Below are positions 36,529 through 40,000 of a stretch of DNA of 40,000 nt, piece after piece (the first letter of the stretch is position 1; every line of letters begins with the position of its first letter). Origin of the DNA: Stramonita haemastoma (Eukaryota > Mollusca > Gastropoda > Neogastropoda > Muricidae); NCBI GenBank assembly GCA_030674155.1, contig CM060319.1:2876068-2916067 (forward strand). Reading direction: 5' to 3'. Below the pieces are notes generated by a model. It saw only the letters and a program-made list of their open reading frames with translations, was not told where the DNA came from and did not search any database. The translations under genes and the position numbers were made by a program.

Positions 36529-36985
36529 CAGCCTTCTCTGTTCAGATGCACGGAGGAAATTATAGAATGAAGGATGTTTTGAAAACGGTCAGTATGAAAC
36601 AGAGACCTCCCCTCCCTCCCGGCAAAAAATCAAACATTAATGGCAGAAGTGTAAGGACATATGCAGCCACCTTTTTTCGTTTGAAACCATGAACACAAAA
36701 TGTTCTGCTGCAAGACTACTTTAGTAATCAGGTCAGTGGAAACGGTCGATACGTCATTTCCTGTACCAGGGGAATTGTGGGTCTCTCCTCTCAGAAGTAG
36801 AAATGTCGACATCCGGACCAACTCGATGTGTTTTATAGTTGTGGTTCTATTTTCGGATGCTCTTTAGGAAACAACAATAGCACAGACATGGCTATAAATT
36901 ACTGGACTTTTGATTAAGGAAAAAGTTGCACTAAAATTTCACATGAAATATTCACAACTTGTCCGTGGAAACCTCAACAATTCGT
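36529..36985. other. Unique DNA
   Basis: No exon, RNA gene or repeat recognised. Confidence 0.45.
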
Positions 36986-36993
36986 TCATGGAA

Positions 36994-37125
36994 CCCCCCC
37001 CCCCCCCCCTCCCCCTGTTTCTCGCTAAAACTAATCTTCACCAATGGCGAGATTTTTTTGTTTGTGTGCATGCAATCAGGGTTTTTTTTTCATCATTAAG
37101 GTAGCCGCATTCCGACTTAAAGGAA
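36994..37125 (+). repeat. Dispersed repeat H, copy 3 (weak), with C16 tract
   Basis: After a C16 tract it shares cttcaccaatggcgagattt and ggtagccgcattccgactt with the other copies. Confidence 0.45.
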
Positions 37126-37243
37126 ATAGAGGTATCCATTTTGGACTTGACTTCTGCCTTATCTTCTTGAAGGTCATTGGGGGTAGGACACTGAACTTTT
37201 CAGGTACTGAGTCTTGGTCAAGCTGAACCTTGCGGAGACCCCG

Positions 37244-37244
37244 C

Positions 37245-37276
<32 letters not shown>
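37244..37276. repeat. C18 tract followed by (CA)n
   Basis: Uninterrupted C18 then CA. Confidence 0.96.
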
Positions 37277-37439
37277 TACACACACCACTCCAATGCTGCA
37301 GGTACCAGATGATTTACATGTGGGTATCTATCTTTGTGCCTACTTTTTCAGAAAAATGATGCGACTTTGACCAGTATGTATGATGTTCTGCTCATGTTCC
37401 CAAATAGACCTTAATTTTAACTTCCATTGGGGTGGTGGG

Positions 37440-37625
37440 GTGGGGGGAACATGATTGCCTAGTGGTTAGAACTCATGATCTGATGGCCAGGGTTCAAGCC
37501 ACCACATTAAAAAAAAAAGTAAACCATCGCAAGAGGAACAACTGGGGAGACAATTATGTATTTCAGCCCAGTCTTCTGGGGGGAAAACACCCAGAAACAT
37601 AAGATGTTAATAAAGAAAAAAAAAA
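37440..37625 (+). mobile_element. SINE-E, tRNA-headed, short
   Basis: A box TTGCCTAGTGG (37455-37465) and B box GGTTCAAGCC (37491-37500), then an A-run, gaggaacaactggggagaca and a ttaataaag A-rich tail. No SINE-A core. Confidence 0.7.
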
Positions 37626-37689
37626 AAATATATATATATATATATAATATACTTCCGAGCCATTAAAAAAAATATGATTAAATCACTTT

Positions 37690-37785
37690 AAATCGGGGGT
37701 GATGAATAAGCACCTGCGTGTGTTTTTACACCCAATCCCGGTATGCATGCAGTTTTAAAATCATTGTCATCAGTTCCCCCTAATA
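37690..37785 (-). mobile_element. SINE-A terminal-module fragment
   Basis: Plus-strand tgatgaataagcacctgcgt and cccggtatgcatgcagtttt match the reversed SINE-A tail. Confidence 0.7.
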
Positions 37786-37984
37786 ACAACTACCTTGACT
37801 TTTCATTCTAAGACAGTTTTCAGTAGAAACCTTCTGTACTTCCTTGTTGTTTCACCCCCACAAAAGAACTGTGATTGTTTTTTTGCTGAAAAAAGTGAAT
37901 CTAGAGAGGAAGGATGGGGTTCGTCAGATTCAACTTGCTGCAACAACGTCTGACTGACACATTCCCTGCAGTGGCGGTTATTTT
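37786..37984. other. Unique DNA between two SINE-A fragments
   Basis: No feature recognised. Confidence 0.5.
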
Positions 37985-38185
37985 TATTTTTTATTTTATT
38001 AATTTATGCTTTATATCGAGGATGATGGAATAAGCACTATTCTGCTTTTTTACTATCTAGTCCCCGTGTGTATGCAGTTTTGTAAATTTTGTTATCTGTC
38101 CCCCCCCCCCCCCCCCCCGGGCATATAATGGCCTACTCTTACGAAAAGCGGAACAGGATTTAACGTTTGTGCAAGATGTTCTGAA
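37985..38185 (-). mobile_element. SINE-A, tail to core, carrying a C19 tract
   Basis: tttatatcgaggatgatgga, gtccccgtgtgtatgcagtt, then a C19 tract (38100-38118) where other copies read ttcccaccgg. The sequence continues tggcctactcttacgaaaag and stops within the core. Confidence 0.87.
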
Positions 38186-38815
38186 GTTCTGTTGAGGTTT
38201 TGACAGATGTTTTTTGCGCATGCTATGCGATATTCTAGAGCAATTGTTCTCACAAAAGTTTGGTCATTCATAGGTATGCTTGCACCATTGTCACATCCTG
38301 AATAGCATTCCGTCAAAATAGAATAAAACAAACACAAACAAAGTATCAGTTTGTGAGGATGTCGACATTGCAACTTCCCTGTACTGGAAATAGCTCATCG
38401 ACCGTTTTCAATGACCTCACTTGTCCTGACTTTTTCCTCTGGCATCAGCACATTAATCTTGTGATGACGGTTTCAATGCAAATAAGGTGACTGCAGATTC
38501 TTTCTTGCAGAGAGCTTCTTTGTTTCCTTTTATTTGATCTGCTTTTTGGGGGGCTTGGGTTTGTTTTCCCTTTTCGTCTGTTTCTATCTGATTGTTCTTG
38601 AAATAAACAATATCTGATAGTTTTTTCAGTGGAAAGGGAAGAGGGGGGGGGGGGGGGTAGGCTATGAAAATCGTTAAATGACGGGCGTGGTTGCATTGTG
38701 CATGAAGTCATGTTGTATAAACAGGTAGGGGGATGTAATCAACACTCCCCTGCCGTCAGTATGCAGCCACATGCGGCACCGCCCACAGAGGTAGGCGTGG
38801 ATTTAGACAGCTGAT
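38186..38815. other. Unique DNA with a G15 tract
   Basis: G15 at 38643-38657. No exon recognised. Confidence 0.45.
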
Positions 38816-38849
38816 ACAGCACGAATGTGCAAATGCTTACAGGCACGCA

Positions 38850-39246
<397 letters not shown>

Positions 39247-39515
39247 CGATGCTACATGATTTACTATCTTGTTATGATCGTGGACTGACATTTCATTTTC
39301 TCTCCTCTCACTCACTTTGCCGATTAAATCCCACCATGCATCCTTTACTCATACCATCACTCTTTCGGGGTCTGCCTCCCTCCCCCCCCACCCCCCCACA
39401 CACACACCCTTCCTCCTCCCTGCTTTCCCTCCCCTCTCTTTACATTCCTTCCTCTTCCATATCAGATATTCTTGACAGGGATATTTTGCACGCTCTGCCA
39501 TCTGATTAAATTATA
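39247..39515. other. C/T-rich unique DNA
   Basis: Pyrimidine-rich with a C8 and a C7 run. No gene recognised. Confidence 0.45.
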
Positions 39516-39517
39516 AG

Positions 39518-39573
39518 CTCTCTCTCTCCCTCTCTCTCTCCCCCCTCTCTCCCCCCCCCTCTCTCTCTCTCTC
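39518..39573. repeat. (CT)n/C-run array
   Basis: CT with C6 and C9 interruptions. Confidence 0.93.
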
Positions 39574-39711
39574 AGATGACATTTACAAAGAACAGATGAC
39601 ATTTACAAGACTGCATACACACAGGGACTGGATGTCAAAAAGCACAAGAGTGCTTATTCCATTATCCTCGATATAAAAGAATAATCAAATCAAATCAAAT
39701 CAAATCAAATC
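39574..39711 (+). mobile_element. SINE-A 3' part with (CAAAT)n tail
   Basis: A 20-bp direct duplication (agatgacatttacaaaga type) is followed by actgcatacacacagggact, gcacaagagtgcttattcca, tcctcgatataaaagaa and the (CAAAT)n tail at 39687-39711. Confidence 0.87.
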
Positions 39712-39936
<225 letters not shown>

Positions 39937-39967
39937 GGTAGGGTCTTTTTTTTTCTTTTTCTATTCC

Positions 39968-40000
39968 CTAATCAGGGCAAGGGCCGGATGAAAAAAAAAG
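39968..40000 (+). mobile_element. Possible start of another SINE terminal module (cut by window end)
   Basis: gggcaagggccggatgaaaa resembles the SINE-A gggactggatgtaaaa start. It is too short to be sure. Confidence 0.3.

Noticed and set aside
36630..36821. Minus-strand frame near 36.7 kb as an exon of the RING gene
   Set aside because: No convincing acceptor/donor pair with the required two-base phase.

Overview
This window looks like non-coding, repeat-saturated DNA from a metazoan nuclear genome, most likely a mollusc and probably a marine gastropod. That placement is an inference from three things. There is no prokaryotic gene organisation. Dinucleotide, GACA/GTCT and other microsatellites are extremely dense. 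There are many tRNA-headed SINEs whose bodies resemble, as far as I remember them, modules common in gastropod and bivalve genomes. I found no rRNA, functional tRNA, CRISPR array, operon, or transposase/reverse-transcriptase ORF. Nearly all long open frames are artefacts of microsatellites or of tandem repeats whose unit length is a multiple of three.

Only one protein-coding gene is well supported: the 3' end of a RING-finger gene on the minus strand. Its last coding exon (25700-26425) begins directly at the first zinc-binding cysteine, carries a complete C3HC4 RING and a 195-residue low-complexity tail, and is followed by AATAAA signals. A 64-nt upstream exon (31420-31483) has canonical acceptor and donor sites and a compatible phase. 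The intron between them is about 5 kb and holds SINEs, arrays of (GA)n, (GT)n, (CA)n and (CT)n, and a purine-skewed stretch. Earlier exons were not identified and may lie beyond the window. Weaker candidate exons on the plus strand are at 9755-9887, 22496-22633 and 34470-34530.

Layout: 1-3.3 kb holds nested and inverted SINEs, a 21/43-bp minisatellite and a (GA)n(GACA)n array. 3.4-4.1 kb is a 30-bp minisatellite grading into a degenerate relative. 4.1-5.4 kb holds triplet and CT/GT arrays. 5.4-9.9 kb holds SINE pieces, a 48-bp minisatellite and two diverged copies of a dispersed repeat. 10-15 kb holds further SINE families. 15.16-15.81 kb is a 24-copy 27-bp minisatellite. 16.15-16.40 kb is an (AT)n tract. 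17-24 kb is mostly AT-rich unique DNA with small minisatellites. 24-32 kb covers the RING gene and its intron. 32-40 kb is intergenic or upstream-intron DNA with microsatellites and SINE fragments.

The most interesting structure is the modular SINE population. At least four layouts (called SINE-A, -B, -C and -G here) share a central core of about 35-50 nt but carry different heads and 3' modules. One copy has lost the core and joins head directly to tail. SINE tails repeatedly run into microsatellites.
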